64,000 bases of DNA, from contig NZ_FMAH01000001.1 in assembly GCF_900094545.1 (NCBI RefSeq), positions 404,186 through 468,185 of the forward strand, written 5' to 3'. The notes below the pieces were generated by a model. That model ran no database searches. It saw only the letters and a program-made list of their open reading frames with translations, and had not been told where the DNA came from. Positions 43,735-52,061 of the stretch are shown piece after piece; the first letter of the stretch is position 1; every line of letters begins with the position of its first letter. The translations under genes were made by a program, and so were the position numbers. Source of the stretch: Martinezella miluonensis. Lineage in GTDB: Bacteria; Pseudomonadota; Alphaproteobacteria; Rhizobiales; Rhizobiaceae.

Positions 43735-44370
43735 ATGAGCGGTACTCTCGTCCTCGTTCGCCATGGGCAGAGCGACTGGAATTTGAAGAATCTCTTTACC
43801 GGCTGGAAGGATCCCGATCTGACCGCGCTTGGCGTCGAAGAAGCCAAGACGGGCGGCAAGGCTCTGGCCGCCTACGGCATCAAATACGATATCGCCTTCA
43901 CCTCGGATCTCACCCGCGCCCAGCACACGCTTGACATCATCCTCGATGAAATCAGCCAGCCCGGCCTCGAAACGATCAAGGACCAAGCGCTGAACGAGCG
44001 CGACTACGGCGATCTCTCGGGCCTCAACAAGGACGACGCCCGCGCCAAGTGGGGCGAAGAGCAGGTTCACATCTGGCGCCGCTCCTACGACGTTCCGCCG
44101 CCCGGCGGCGAAAGCCTGCGCGACACCGGCGCTCGCGTCTGGCCCTACTATCTGACGGAGATCCTGCCGCGCGTGCTCGCCGGCCAGAACGTGCTTGTCG
44201 CGGCCCACGGTAATTCGCTGCGTTCGCTCGTGATGGTTCTCGACCGCCTGAGCAAGGCACAGATCCTGGAACTCAACCTCGCGACCGGCGTGCCCATGGT
44301 CTACAAACTCAAGGCCGATTCCACCGTCGCCTCGAAGGAAGTCCTCGGCGACATGTCCGGCGCGCATTGA
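43735..44370 (+). CDS. gpmA: 2,3-bisphosphoglycerate-dependent phosphoglycerate mutase
   Basis: A 211-residue histidine-phosphatase-superfamily enzyme that interconverts 3- and 2-phosphoglycerate in glycolysis and gluconeogenesis. The phosphohistidine motif [12 protein letters not shown] is at residues 6-17; the second histidine lies in [11 protein letters not shown] (about residue 155), and the acid is in [10 protein letters not shown]. The protein is shorter than E. coli GpmA (about 250), as is usual for alphaproteobacteria. A CAAGGAG site fits the ATG. It follows dapB behind a terminator and a repeat, so it is probably transcribed separately. Confidence 0.95.
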   Translation: MSGTLVLVRHGQSDWNLKNLFTGWKDPDLTALGVEEAKTGGKALAAYGIKYDIAFTSDLTRAQHTLDIILDEISQPGLETIKDQALNERDYGDLSGLNKDDARAKWGEEQVHIWRRSYDVPPPGGESLRDTGARVWPYYLTEILPRVLAGQNVLVAAHGNSLRSLVMVLDRLSKAQILELNLATGVPMVYKLKADSTVASKEVLGDMSGAH

Positions 44371-44434
44371 GCGGCTGAAAGGCAAACCACCCCTCGCCTT
44401 CCCGAATGGATGAGGGGTGGAAAATATGGCAGTA

Positions 44435-44464
44435 TGTGTTACATTGCACTACGCATGCAACACA
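44435..44464. promoter_or_regulatory. inverted repeat operator of the toxin-antitoxin pair
   Basis: TGTGTTACAT (44435-44444) and ATGCAACACA (44455-44464) are arms with one mismatch and a 10-base centre, ending 10 bases before the antitoxin ATG. Antitoxins of this kind normally repress their own operon by binding such a site. Confidence 0.6.
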
Positions 44465-44474
44465 TGGACTAAAT

Positions 44475-44765
44475 ATGACGGACGCCACATTTACTTTTCG
44501 GGTTGAGGAAGACTTGAAGTCCGCCTTCAGCGAGGCCGCAAAAGCGCATGATCAAACCGGAGCGCAATTGCTTCGAGGTTTCATGCGTGACTATGTGAAA
44601 CGTCAGCAAGACGCTGCCGAATATGACGCATGGTTTCGTCAGCAGATTCAAACCGGTCTTGCGTCCGCCAATGCTGGCAATCTTACTCCCGCCGACGATG
44701 TCGAAGCAGAGTTCGCTGCCTTGCGAGATGAAACTCGTCGCAGGCTAAGCGGAAAGCCTTCGTGA
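44475..44765 (+). CDS. RelB/RHH-type antitoxin
   Basis: A 96-residue protein whose first 50 residues fit a ribbon-helix-helix DNA-binding domain (ATFTFRVEEDLKSAFSEAAK, then GAQLLRGFMRDYVKRQ), followed by an acidic toxin-binding tail that contains NAGNLTPADDVEAEF. This order is typical of RelB/ParD-like antitoxins. The stop overlaps the start of the toxin gene by four bases and an inverted repeat lies just upstream. The longer open frame from 44406 runs through that repeat and is not used. The pair sits between gpmA and phnF and has base composition less GC-rich than its neighbours, consistent with horizontal gain. Confidence 0.82.
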   Translation: MTDATFTFRVEEDLKSAFSEAAKAHDQTGAQLLRGFMRDYVKRQQDAAEYDAWFRQQIQTGLASANAGNLTPADDVEAEFAALRDETRRRLSGKPS

Positions 44766-45045
44766 AGCTTGCTTGGACTCCCGAAGCTAGAGCTGACCGG
44801 CGCGCGATCTATACCTACATCGAGGCGGATAATGCCTCTGCGGCACTCGCGCTTGATGAACTCGTTGCCAAGCGATCAACACAGCTTATTACACATCCGA
44901 TGACGGGCCGACCGGGCCGTGTATCTGGGACGTGTGAACTCGTCGTACACAAAAACTATTTGCCGGTTTACGATCTCGCAGGAGGAACGTGCGAGTAATC
45001 CGCATTCTTCATGCCGCACAGCAATGGCCACCGAGCGATGCATAA
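44762..45045 (+). pseudogene. RelE/ParE-type toxin, frameshifted near the C-terminus
   Basis: The frame beginning VKLAWTPEARADRRAIYTYI is a RelE/ParE-superfamily toxin that stops early at 44998 (GGTCE, 78 residues). If one base is inserted around 44986, the frame continues VRVIRILHAAQQWPPSDA to a TAA at 45043-45045. That ending is the usual last strand of ParE-type toxins (VRVLRVLH...QWP). So a single-base deletion removed the final beta strand, which carries residues needed for toxicity in this family. The antitoxin is intact. A truncated product may still bind the antitoxin. Confidence 0.8.
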
Positions 45046-45080
45046 CCAGTCTCTTTGCTTTGATCCAAAGAGCTTCGATC

Positions 45081-45815
45081 TCAATTCTCGATCGTGAACC
45101 GCACCCTGTCGGCGGCGAAGCGTGAAATCGAATATTGCACCGGGACATTGTCGAGATCCGCATTGAGCGCTTGGGCGACCAGAACGATGGCGCCCGGGGA
45201 TAGTTGCAGATCAGACAGATCGCTTTCGTCGGCATGCGTCGCGGTGATTTCGGTGACGACGCGCACGTAATCCGGCACGCCAAGCTCCTTGAATGCCTTG
45301 GTGATCGATCCGGTCGCCCGATAGATCTCCGCGATGTCGCCGAAACGATCTGCCGGGAACCAGCTGGTGGCGCGCGATACCGGGCGATGGTCCGCCTGGC
45401 CGAGCGTTTCGAGCCGCACAAGCTGCGTGCCGGCGTTGATCTTGAGCTGCCGAGCAAGCTCGACATTTGCCGGCTCCTCGCTTGCGGCAAGCAGCATGCT
45501 GCGGGTCTCGCGCACCTGATCGCCGATCCCCTGCGAGAAGCGCGTCCGCTTCGAAATCGGGAAGCTCAGCCGCTCCTTGCGCTCAATCAGCGTGCCGCGC
45601 CCCTGCACGGCCCGGACGATGCCTTCTTGCGCCAGCGCCGCCAGCGCGCTCCGGATCGTATGCCGGTTGACGCCGAACTGCAGCGCCAGCGTCGTCTCCG
45701 GCGGCACCATGCCGGTTTCGTCGAAATCACCGTGATTGATCGACGTGCGAATCCGGTCGGCGATTTGCCGCCAGAGCGCCACGCCAGTCTGTCTCTGTAT
45801 CTTCTGCCCTGCCAT
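45081..45815 (-). CDS. phnF: phosphonate metabolism transcriptional regulator
   Basis: A 244-residue GntR-family regulator of the HutC subfamily. The N-terminal winged helix-turn-helix is visible (GVALWRQIADRIRTSI and PPETTLALQFGVNRHTIRSAL), followed by the UTRA effector domain (from about residue 90). It is divergent from phnG, the standard place of PhnF in C-P lyase clusters. The ATG at 45815 gives the usual length; a GTG at 45854 would add 13 residues and overlap the operator region. A TGTCTA/TAGACA palindrome and a related TAGATATACA sequence lie in the shared gap. Confidence 0.92.
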   Translation of the reverse strand: MAGQKIQRQTGVALWRQIADRIRTSINHGDFDETGMVPPETTLALQFGVNRHTIRSALAALAQEGIVRAVQGRGTLIERKERLSFPISKRTRFSQGIGDQVRETRSMLLAASEEPANVELARQLKINAGTQLVRLETLGQADHRPVSRATSWFPADRFGDIAEIYRATGSITKAFKELGVPDYVRVVTEITATHADESDLSDLQLSPGAIVLVAQALNADLDNVPVQYSISRFAADRVRFTIEN

Positions 45816-45882
45816 TTCGCCCACTCGCCCTGTCACACGCTTGTCACGACTCACTAATAGATATACATCTACATTGTATGGT

Positions 45883-45900
45883 TGTCTATATCAATAGACA
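45883..45900. promoter_or_regulatory. predicted PhnF operator
   Basis: TGTCTATATCAATAGACA is an inverted repeat with 6-bp perfect arms, in the 101-base gap between phnF and phnG, 16 bases before the phnG start. HutC-subfamily GntR proteins favour GT-N-TA-N-AC type sites, and the half-site GTCTA fits this. Confidence 0.6.
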
Positions 45901-45916
45901 TTTAGAGGAAGACGCG

Positions 45917-46393
45917 ATGAATTCAGCACAAAGGCAGGAAGCGGCCGCACAGGAGCGCCGGGAACGCAAGCGCGTTGCCGATCTTCTGGCGCAGGCCGAG
46001 CGCGACGAGCTAGAGGCGGCCTGGGAAGCATTGCCGAGCAAGCCGGCGGTTCGGCCGGTGCGCGGGCCGGAAACCGGGCTCGTCATGGTGCGCGGCCGCA
46101 TCGGCGGCGGCGGCTCCCCCTTCAACCTCGGCGAAGTGACGGTGACGCGCGCCACCGTCCGACTGGCTTCCGGCACCATCGGTCATTCGCATTCGCTTGG
46201 CACGGATCGGGAAAAAGCCCGGCTTTCCGCCATCTTCGATGCCCTTTGGCAGCAATCGGCGACGAAAGGCTTCGTCGAGAAGGCAATCCTGCAGCCGGTC
46301 ACCGAACGCATCGCCGACTATGATCGCAAGCGCGCCGAAGAGACTGCGGCGACCCGCGTCGATTTCTTCACCATGGTCCGCGGAGAAGATTGA
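45917..46393 (+). CDS. phnG: C-P lyase complex subunit PhnG
   Basis: A 158-residue subunit of the PhnGHIJ core complex (stoichiometry 2:2:2:2 in E. coli). With PhnI, PhnH and PhnL it helps transfer methylphosphonate or other phosphonates onto the 1' carbon of ATP-derived ribose with loss of adenine. The sequence contains the PhnG pattern of an initial helical part followed by VMVRGRIGGGGSPFNLGEVTVTRATV (glycine-rich block from about residue 60) and GHSHSLGTDREKA. The start ATG follows AGAGGAAG, and the stop overlaps phnH by TGATG. It is the first gene of the lyase operon. Confidence 0.95.
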   Translation: MNSAQRQEAAAQERRERKRVADLLAQAERDELEAAWEALPSKPAVRPVRGPETGLVMVRGRIGGGGSPFNLGEVTVTRATVRLASGTIGHSHSLGTDREKARLSAIFDALWQQSATKGFVEKAILQPVTERIADYDRKRAEETAATRVDFFTMVRGED

Positions 46394-47019
46394 TGAGCCT
46401 GTTCAACACACCAACTTTCGGCAACGAAGCCCTGACCGGCGGCTTCAGCGATCCTGTCTTCGACGGGCAGAACGTCTTCAAGATGACGATGGACGGCATG
46501 GCGCGCCCAGGCACTGTGCAGACCGTCACCGCCGACATTACTCCGCCGGCCCCGCTCGGCATTGCGGCCGGTGCTATCGGCCTGACCCTGTGCGACCACG
46601 ACACGCCGGTCTGGCTTTCAAACAGCCTTTCAAGATCGAGCCTGCCGGAATGGCTGGCCTTCCACAGCGGAGCCCCGGTCATCTCGGAACGGCTGGAAGC
46701 GCACTTCGCCTTCGTCGAAGCCGGCATGGCGCTGTCCTCCTTCAGCCAGTTCGGCATCGGCACCCAGGAATATCCCGACCGCTCGACGACCATCGTGCTG
46801 GAAATCCAAGGCCTGGAAGACGGCAAGGAACTGGCGCTTTCCGGCCCGGGCATCAAGGACGTCACCATGATCGCCCCGATCGGGCTGCCGGATGCGCTGC
46901 TGCGCATCTGGAACGACAATCGCGCGCTCTTTCCGCGCGGCGTCGATCTCATCCTGACAGCGGGCCGGCAATTCCTCTGCCTGCCGCGCACCACCAAGAT
47001 CACCGCGACGGAGGTGTGA
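46393..47019 (+). CDS. phnH: C-P lyase complex subunit PhnH
   Basis: PhnH is a 208-residue subunit of the C-P lyase core. It is related by fold to PLP-dependent transferases but has no cofactor. The start in sequence is SLFNTPTFGNEALTGGFSDPVF, close to the typical beginning of PhnH, with FKMTMDGMARPG following, and near the end LILTAGRQFLCLPRTT. The ATG overlaps the phnG stop by one base, indicating coupling. It ends three bases before phnI. No cysteine-based catalysis is expected; its role is structural and in binding PhnG and PhnI. Confidence 0.95.
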   Translation: MSLFNTPTFGNEALTGGFSDPVFDGQNVFKMTMDGMARPGTVQTVTADITPPAPLGIAAGAIGLTLCDHDTPVWLSNSLSRSSLPEWLAFHSGAPVISERLEAHFAFVEAGMALSSFSQFGIGTQEYPDRSTTIVLEIQGLEDGKELALSGPGIKDVTMIAPIGLPDALLRIWNDNRALFPRGVDLILTAGRQFLCLPRTTKITATEV

Positions 47020-47022
47020 CAT

Positions 47023-48132
47023 ATGTATGTTGCCGTAAAGGGTGGCGAAGCCGCCATCGCCAATGCTCACCGGCTGCTGGCCGACCGTCGCCGCGGCGAC
47101 CGTTCGCTGCCGGCGCTCGGCATCGACCAGATCGTCGCGCAGCTCGCGCTCGGCGTCGACCGCGTCATGGCCGAAGCCTCGCTTTATGACCGCACGCTGG
47201 CGGCGCTTGCCGTTCGCCAGGCGCGCGGCGACATGATCGAAGCGATCTTCCTGCTGCGCGCCTATCGCACAACGCTGCCGCGCTTCGGCTATTCCCAGCC
47301 GCTCGACACGGCGGCGATGAAGATTGAGCGCCGCATCTCGGCGACCTACAAGGATCTGCCGGGCGGCCAGCTTCTCGGCCCGACCTTCGACTATACACAC
47401 CGCCTGCTCGACCCGAGCCTTTTGACCGACGAGGAAGTGGACGAGCCGATGCAGCGGCCAGCTGAAGAAGGTCGCGTCATGCGCGTTTCCGAAATCCTCA
47501 GCCAGGAAGGTCTGATCGAAGGCGACGGCACCCTACCGATCGATCACGAAATCGGCGACCTCACGCGCGAGCCGATGGAATTCCCGATGAGCCGCGATCT
47601 TCGCCTGCAGGCGCTCGCCCGCGGCGACGAAGGCTTCCTGCTGGCGCTGGGCTATTCGACCCAGCGCGGCTACGGCCGCAACCATCCCTTTACCGGCGAA
47701 ATCCGCATCGGCGAAGTGGAGGTCGAATTCGACGTGCCGGAACTCGGCTTTGCCGTCTCGCTCGGCCGCATCCAGGTGACAGAATGCCAGATGGTCAACC
47801 AGTTCAAGGGTTCGGCCAAGGCGCCGCCGCAGTTCACCCGCGGCTACGGTCTGGTCTTCGGCCAGAGCGAGCGCAAGGCCATGGCGATGTCGCTGGTCGA
47901 CCGCGCGCTGCGCGCCGAAGAGCTGGGAGAAGACATTGTTGCGCCGGCTCAGGACGAGGAATTCGTCATCTCCCACTCCGACAACGTGCAGGCGACCGGC
48001 TTCGTCGAACATCTGAAGCTGCCACACTATGTCGACTTCCAGGCCGAGCTCGACCTGGTGCGGCGCATGCGCCGCGATTTCGAGGCCGCTCGCGAACGCG
48101 GCATGGATTCCATAACGGAGGCAGCCGAATGA
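47023..48132 (+). CDS. phnI: C-P lyase subunit PhnI (nucleosidase component)
   Basis: A 369-residue core subunit. PhnI acts as a nucleosidase and, with PhnGHL, exchanges the adenine of ATP for the phosphonate. The protein starts MYVAVKGGEAAIANAHRLL and holds family blocks such as RRISATYKDLPGGQLLG and the late ISHSDNVQATGFVEHLKLPHYVDF, where metal-binding histidines lie. Its TGA overlaps the ATG of phnJ (ATGA). All the genes from phnG to phnL are packed with gaps of ten bases or fewer. Confidence 0.96.
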   Translation: MYVAVKGGEAAIANAHRLLADRRRGDRSLPALGIDQIVAQLALGVDRVMAEASLYDRTLAALAVRQARGDMIEAIFLLRAYRTTLPRFGYSQPLDTAAMKIERRISATYKDLPGGQLLGPTFDYTHRLLDPSLLTDEEVDEPMQRPAEEGRVMRVSEILSQEGLIEGDGTLPIDHEIGDLTREPMEFPMSRDLRLQALARGDEGFLLALGYSTQRGYGRNHPFTGEIRIGEVEVEFDVPELGFAVSLGRIQVTECQMVNQFKGSAKAPPQFTRGYGLVFGQSERKAMAMSLVDRALRAEELGEDIVAPAQDEEFVISHSDNVQATGFVEHLKLPHYVDFQAELDLVRRMRRDFEAARERGMDSITEAAE

Positions 48133-49025
48133 CCGAACTCGCCACCTACAACTTCGCCTATCTCGACGAGCAGACCAAGCGGATGATCCGCCGCGCCATC
48201 CTGAAAGCGATCGCCATTCCCGGCTATCAGGTGCCCTTCGCCTCGCGCGAAATGCCGATGCCTTATGGCTGGGGCACCGGCGGCGTGCAGCTGACGGCGG
48301 CGATCATCGGCCCGCAAGACGTGCTGAAGGTCATCGACCAGGGCGCCGACGACACGACCAACGCCGTCTCCATCCGCGCCTTCTTCCAGAAGGTCGCCAA
48401 TGTCGCGGTCACCACCCGCACGGAAGAGGCGACCATCATCCAGACGCGTCACCGTATCCCGGAAGCCAAGCTCGGCCCGAACCAGGTGCTCGTCTACCAG
48501 GTGCCGATCCCCGAGCCGCTGCGTTATCTGGAACCGCGCGAGACCGAGACCCGCAAGATGCACGCGCTTGAGGAATACGGCCTCATGCATGTGAAGCTCT
48601 ACGAGGACATCGCCCGCAACGGCCGCATCGCCACGACCTATGCCTATCCGGTCAAGGTTGCCGGCCGTTACGTGATGGATCCGTCGCCAACGCCGAAGTT
48701 CGACAATCCGAAAATGCATCTGTCGGATGCGCTGCAGCTCTTCGGCGCCGGACGTGAAAAGCGCATCTATGCGGTGCCGCCTTACACCGAAGTCGTCAGC
48801 CTCGACTTCGAGGACCATCCTTTCGAGGTCCAGCGTTTCGACAAGCCCTGCGCTCTTTGCGGCGCCGAGCAGGTCTATCTCGACGAGGTGATCCTCGACG
48901 ACACGGGCGGGCGCATGTTCGTCTGCTCCGACACCGACTTCTGCGAAGACCGTCGCGCCCACGGCCATGCCGGCGCGATGCTTGCGCCCGATGGATTGCC
49001 CGACAGCAAGGAGGCTGCAGAATGA
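48129..49025 (+). CDS. phnJ: C-P lyase PhnJ, radical SAM alpha-D-ribose 1-methylphosphonate 5-phosphate lyase
   Basis: The catalytic subunit that breaks the C-P bond, giving the alkane and ribose 1,2-cyclic phosphate 5-phosphate, with an Fe-S cluster and S-adenosylmethionine. The 298-residue protein keeps the unusual CX2CX21C cluster motif (Cys241, Cys244, Cys266) and the extra Cys272, the same spacing and numbering as described for E. coli PhnJ. Both the fourth cysteine, used in thiyl radical chemistry, and the surrounding DTDFCEDRR are present, so the enzyme looks fully active. It overlaps phnI and phnK by four bases. Confidence 0.97.
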   Translation: MTELATYNFAYLDEQTKRMIRRAILKAIAIPGYQVPFASREMPMPYGWGTGGVQLTAAIIGPQDVLKVIDQGADDTTNAVSIRAFFQKVANVAVTTRTEEATIIQTRHRIPEAKLGPNQVLVYQVPIPEPLRYLEPRETETRKMHALEEYGLMHVKLYEDIARNGRIATTYAYPVKVAGRYVMDPSPTPKFDNPKMHLSDALQLFGAGREKRIYAVPPYTEVVSLDFEDHPFEVQRFDKPCALCGAEQVYLDEVILDDTGGRMFVCSDTDFCEDRRAHGHAGAMLAPDGLPDSKEAAE

Positions 49026-49798
49026 GCGACACCCCGCTTCTGAAAGTCAAGGACATCTCGAAATTCTACGGCAGCCGCATCGGCTGCCGGGATGTGTCCT
49101 TCGAACTGTGGCCGGGCGAAGTGCTGGCGATTGTCGGTGAATCCGGCTCCGGCAAGACGACGCTGCTCAACTGCATCTCGACCCGGCTGCTGCCGACGAC
49201 AGGCAGTGTCGAATATCACATGCGCGACGAGACCTATCGCGACCTGTTCCGCATGAACGAGGCCGAGCGCCGCTTCCTAATGCGCACCGACTGGGGATTC
49301 GTGCATCAGAACCCGGCCGACGGGTTGCGCATGACGGTTTCGGCCGGCGCCAATGTCGGCGAGCGGCTGATGGCCATCGGCAATCGCCACTATGGCAACA
49401 TCCGCAACACGGCCATCGACTGGCTGGAGCGGGTGGAAATCGACGCCGACCGTATCGACGATCAGCCGCGCGCCTTCTCCGGCGGCATGCGCCAGCGCCT
49501 GCAGATCGCCCGCAATCTTGTGACCGGGCCGCGCCTCGTCTTCATGGACGAGCCGACCGGCGGTCTCGACGTTTCGGTACAGGCACGTCTGCTCGACCTC
49601 GTACGCGGCCTCGTCAACGATCTCGGCCTGTCGGCCATCATCGTCACACACGATCTCGCCGTCGCGCGGCTCCTGTCACATCGTATGATGGTGATGAAGG
49701 ACGGATACGTCATCGAACACGGTCTGACCGACCGCGTGCTCGACGATCCGCGCGAACCCTATACGCAACTGCTCGTCTCTTCGATCCTGCAGGTCTGA
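49022..49798 (+). CDS. phnK: C-P lyase-associated ATPase PhnK
   Basis: A 258-residue ABC-type ATPase with Walker [13 protein letters not shown] (about residue 40), signature FSGGMRQRLQ and Walker B LVFMDEPTGGLD. PhnK docks on the PhnGHIJ core at PhnJ and, with PhnL, couples ATP hydrolysis to the reaction; it is not a membrane transporter component. The closest relatives are peptide-importer ATPases, but position in the operon fixes the assignment. It overlaps phnJ by four bases and precedes phnL by nine. Confidence 0.95.
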   Translation: MSDTPLLKVKDISKFYGSRIGCRDVSFELWPGEVLAIVGESGSGKTTLLNCISTRLLPTTGSVEYHMRDETYRDLFRMNEAERRFLMRTDWGFVHQNPADGLRMTVSAGANVGERLMAIGNRHYGNIRNTAIDWLERVEIDADRIDDQPRAFSGGMRQRLQIARNLVTGPRLVFMDEPTGGLDVSVQARLLDLVRGLVNDLGLSAIIVTHDLAVARLLSHRMMVMKDGYVIEHGLTDRVLDDPREPYTQLLVSSILQV

Positions 49799-49807
49799 GG
49801 AAGTATC

Positions 49808-50515
49808 ATGGCAACCCCACTCGTCGTTTCCGAAGTCTTCAAAAGCTTCACCATGCATCTGCGCGACGGCCTGCGCCTACCTGTCGTCGCCGACGTCTCC
49901 TTCTCGGTCGCCGCCGGCGAATGCGTCGTGCTCGGCGGTCCCTCCGGCATCGGCAAGAGCTCGCTCCTGAAAATGATCTACGGCAATTACGCCGTCGATA
50001 ACGGCCAGATCCTCGTCACGCACAAGGGCAAGATCGTCGATCTCGCCACCGCCGACCCACGCACCGTGCTCGAAGTACGCCGGCAGACGATGGGCTATGT
50101 CAGCCAGTTCCTGCGCACCGTGCCGCGCGTCGCTGCCATCGATGTCGTCGCCGAGCCGCTGCTGGCCCGTGGCGTGACGGCGGCCGATGCGCGCGAAAAG
50201 GCGGCCGGTCTGCTCGCACAGCTGAACCTGCCGCGGGAGCTCTGGCAGCTGCCTCCCGCCACCTTCTCGGGTGGCGAGCAGCAGCGCGTCAACATCGCGC
50301 GCGGCTTCATCACCGACCACGCCATCCTGCTGCTCGACGAGCCAACGGCTTCGCTCGATGCCAGGAACCGGGCCGTCGTCGTCGACATGATCGAGCAGAA
50401 GAAGCAGGCGGGCGTCGCCCTTCTCGGCATCTTCCATGACGAAGAGGTGCGCGAAGCCGTCGGCAGCCGCATTCTCGACGTCTCGCAGTTCTCGCCGAGA
50501 AAGGCAGCTGCATGA
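49808..50515 (+). CDS. phnL: C-P lyase-associated ATPase PhnL
   Basis: A 235-residue ABC-type ATPase, the second one of the C-P lyase system. Walker A is [14 protein letters not shown] (about residue 41), signature [12 protein letters not shown] and Walker [13 protein letters not shown]. PhnL is required with PhnGHI for phosphonate transfer to ribose, and joins PhnK on the core complex. AGGAAG precedes the ATG. The stop overlaps the acyltransferase gene by four bases, so that gene is part of the same operon. Confidence 0.95.
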   Translation: MATPLVVSEVFKSFTMHLRDGLRLPVVADVSFSVAAGECVVLGGPSGIGKSSLLKMIYGNYAVDNGQILVTHKGKIVDLATADPRTVLEVRRQTMGYVSQFLRTVPRVAAIDVVAEPLLARGVTAADAREKAAGLLAQLNLPRELWQLPPATFSGGEQQRVNIARGFITDHAILLLDEPTASLDARNRAVVVDMIEQKKQAGVALLGIFHDEEVREAVGSRILDVSQFSPRKAAA

Positions 50516-51129
50516 GCCGCAAATTGGGCGAAACGCCCTTCATCAGCCCTTCGGCCAGCGTCAACAAATCGACGCTCGGCCGCTACACGGAAGTCTCGGA
50601 CCGCTGCCGTATCGACGAGGTCGAGATCGGTGACTATTCCTACATCATGCAGGATGGTGCGGTCTGGTGCGCGACGATCGGCAAGTTCGTCAACATCGCC
50701 GCCGCCGTGCGCATCAACGCCACGAACCATCCGACATGGCGCGCCACGCTGCACCATTTCACCTATCGCGCCGCCGACTATTGGCCGGATGCCGATATGG
50801 AGACGGATTTCTTCACCTGGCGGCGCGACCATCGCGTCGTCATCGGCCATGACGTCTGGATCGGCCACGGCGCCACCATCCTGCCTGGTGTCACGGTCGG
50901 TAATGGTGCGGTCATCGGTGCCGGCGCCGTCGTCTCCAAAGACGTCGCCCCCTACACGATCGTCGGGGGCGTGCCGGCCAAGCTCATCCGCGAACGCTTC
51001 ACCGCAGAGGTCGGCGCACGCATGGACAGGCTTGCCTGGTGGGATTGGGATCACGACCGTCTGCGCACGGCGCTCGCAGACTTCCGTGCCCTTTCGGCAG
51101 AAGACTTTCTGGATCGCTACGCCGCCTAG
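50512..51129 (+). CDS. hexapeptide-repeat acyltransferase of the phosphonate operon (TIGR03308-like)
   Basis: A 205-residue left-handed beta-helix acyltransferase of the group found in C-P lyase operons. Hexapeptide-like repeats run through residues 15-75 ([14 protein letters not shown]... [12 protein letters not shown]) and again at about 115-160 ([20 protein letters not shown]). The conserved catalytic-type histidine region NATNHPTW is near residue 78 and resembles chloramphenicol/xenobiotic acetyltransferases. It is translationally coupled to phnL. It might acetylate aminoalkylphosphonates as PhnO does in E. coli, or protect intermediates; this is inference. Confidence 0.88.
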   Translation: MSRKLGETPFISPSASVNKSTLGRYTEVSDRCRIDEVEIGDYSYIMQDGAVWCATIGKFVNIAAAVRINATNHPTWRATLHHFTYRAADYWPDADMETDFFTWRRDHRVVIGHDVWIGHGATILPGVTVGNGAVIGAGAVVSKDVAPYTIVGGVPAKLIRERFTAEVGARMDRLAWWDWDHDRLRTALADFRALSAEDFLDRYAA

Positions 51130-51176
51130 CGCAATTTCAGGAAAAGTGTGTAGCGGTTTTCCGTCCGAAATTGCGC
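51129..51176. repeat. 48-bp intergenic palindromic repeat, copy 2 (inverted)
   Basis: Perfect 10-bp terminal arms GCGCAATTTC (51129-51138) and GAAATTGCGC (51167-51176). The interior reads the same element as the other two copies but in the opposite direction. It begins at the last base of the acyltransferase stop codon. Confidence 0.85.
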
Positions 51177-51284
51177 CAAAACAGAAAGCCGAGACGCTTT
51201 CCGCTCGAACCGGGCTTGCGAGGCACCAACGAGCGATCCAGCTTTCAGGCGGTCCTTGTAGTTCGGGATCGGGAGGAGTTTTTC

Positions 51285-51839
51285 ATGGCAAAGCAGTTTT
51301 CGAGCATCGACGACCGGCTGCGCGATTTCATCGCGCGGCAACACATCTTCTTCACGGCGTCGGCTACCGCCGCTTCGCGGGTCAACGTTTCGCCGCGCGA
51401 AACGCTATGCCTGCGCATCATCTCCCCGAACACGGCCATCTATCTCGACCGAACCGGCAGCGGCAACGAGACCTCAGCCCATATGAAGGCCGACGGTCGG
51501 CTGACCATCATGTTCTGCGCGATGGAAGGCCCGCCGATGATTCTGCGCCTCTATGGCCGCGGCAGGATTATCCATCGACCGTCGCCGGAATATCGGGAAT
51601 TGCTGCACACGCACTATGATGGCGACGAGCCGCTAGGTGCACGGCAGATCGTGTGGCTGGACATCGATCTGGTACAGACCTCCTGCGGCTTCGGCGTGCC
51701 GCTCTTTAACTATGAAAGCGAAAGACCGAGTCTCGACAATTGGGCCGAGGCAAAGGGAGCGAATGGTATTGAAGAGTATTGGCGCGAGAAGAACGTCCTC
51801 AGCATGGATGGCTTACCTACCGGTTTATTTGACGATTGA
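51285..51839 (+). CDS. pyridoxamine 5'-phosphate oxidase-fold flavoprotein
   Basis: A 184-residue split-barrel protein of the PPOX/FMN-binding family. Recognisable parts are DRLRDFIARQHIFFTASA at the start, RVNVSPRE, YLDRTGSGNETSAHM (phosphate-contact region) and LRLYGRGRIIHR. In this family FMN or F420 binds between two subunits; the substrate here is unknown and the protein need not be a true PdxH. GGGAGGAG precedes the ATG. It lies between the lyase genes and the transporter genes of the phosphonate locus, separated from the former by a repeat and from the latter by a Pho box, so membership in the pathway is possible but not shown. Confidence 0.82.
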   Translation: MAKQFSSIDDRLRDFIARQHIFFTASATAASRVNVSPRETLCLRIISPNTAIYLDRTGSGNETSAHMKADGRLTIMFCAMEGPPMILRLYGRGRIIHRPSPEYRELLHTHYDGDEPLGARQIVWLDIDLVQTSCGFGVPLFNYESERPSLDNWAEAKGANGIEEYWREKNVLSMDGLPTGLFDD

Positions 51840-51896
51840 GCACAACCAAAGCATTCAGTCGTTAATCATGTCAAATCGGGACGGATTGTAACAGCA

Positions 51897-51914
51897 CTTA
51901 CATAAAACTGACAT
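51897..51914 (+). promoter_or_regulatory. Pho box upstream of phnC
   Basis: CTTACAT (51897-51903), AAAA, CTGACAT (51908-51914) match the PhoB pattern of two 7-bp CTGTCAT-like direct repeats separated by four A/T bases; matches are 5/7 and 6/7. It lies 148 bases before phnC. PhoB control of the homologous phoCDET genes in Sinorhizobium meliloti supports the reading. Confidence 0.65.
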
Positions 51915-52061
51915 TGGAGCTTCATGAAGCGGGACTAATCGATTGCCTTGTGGTTGGCGCCGCCCCCCCTCGAAACTCCCTTCGAGGCAGGGGCATGCGC
52001 CCATTCTTAGCACCGGTACCGCTGATTTTTTGCAGCCCGGCAGCCGCGAAAGGGAAGCTTC

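Noticed and set aside
44388..44420. CCACCCCTC/GAGGGGTGG hairpin after gpmA as a terminator
   Set aside because: On the plus strand it is followed by A and not T; only a minus-strand reading has a T-run and there is no gene to end there.
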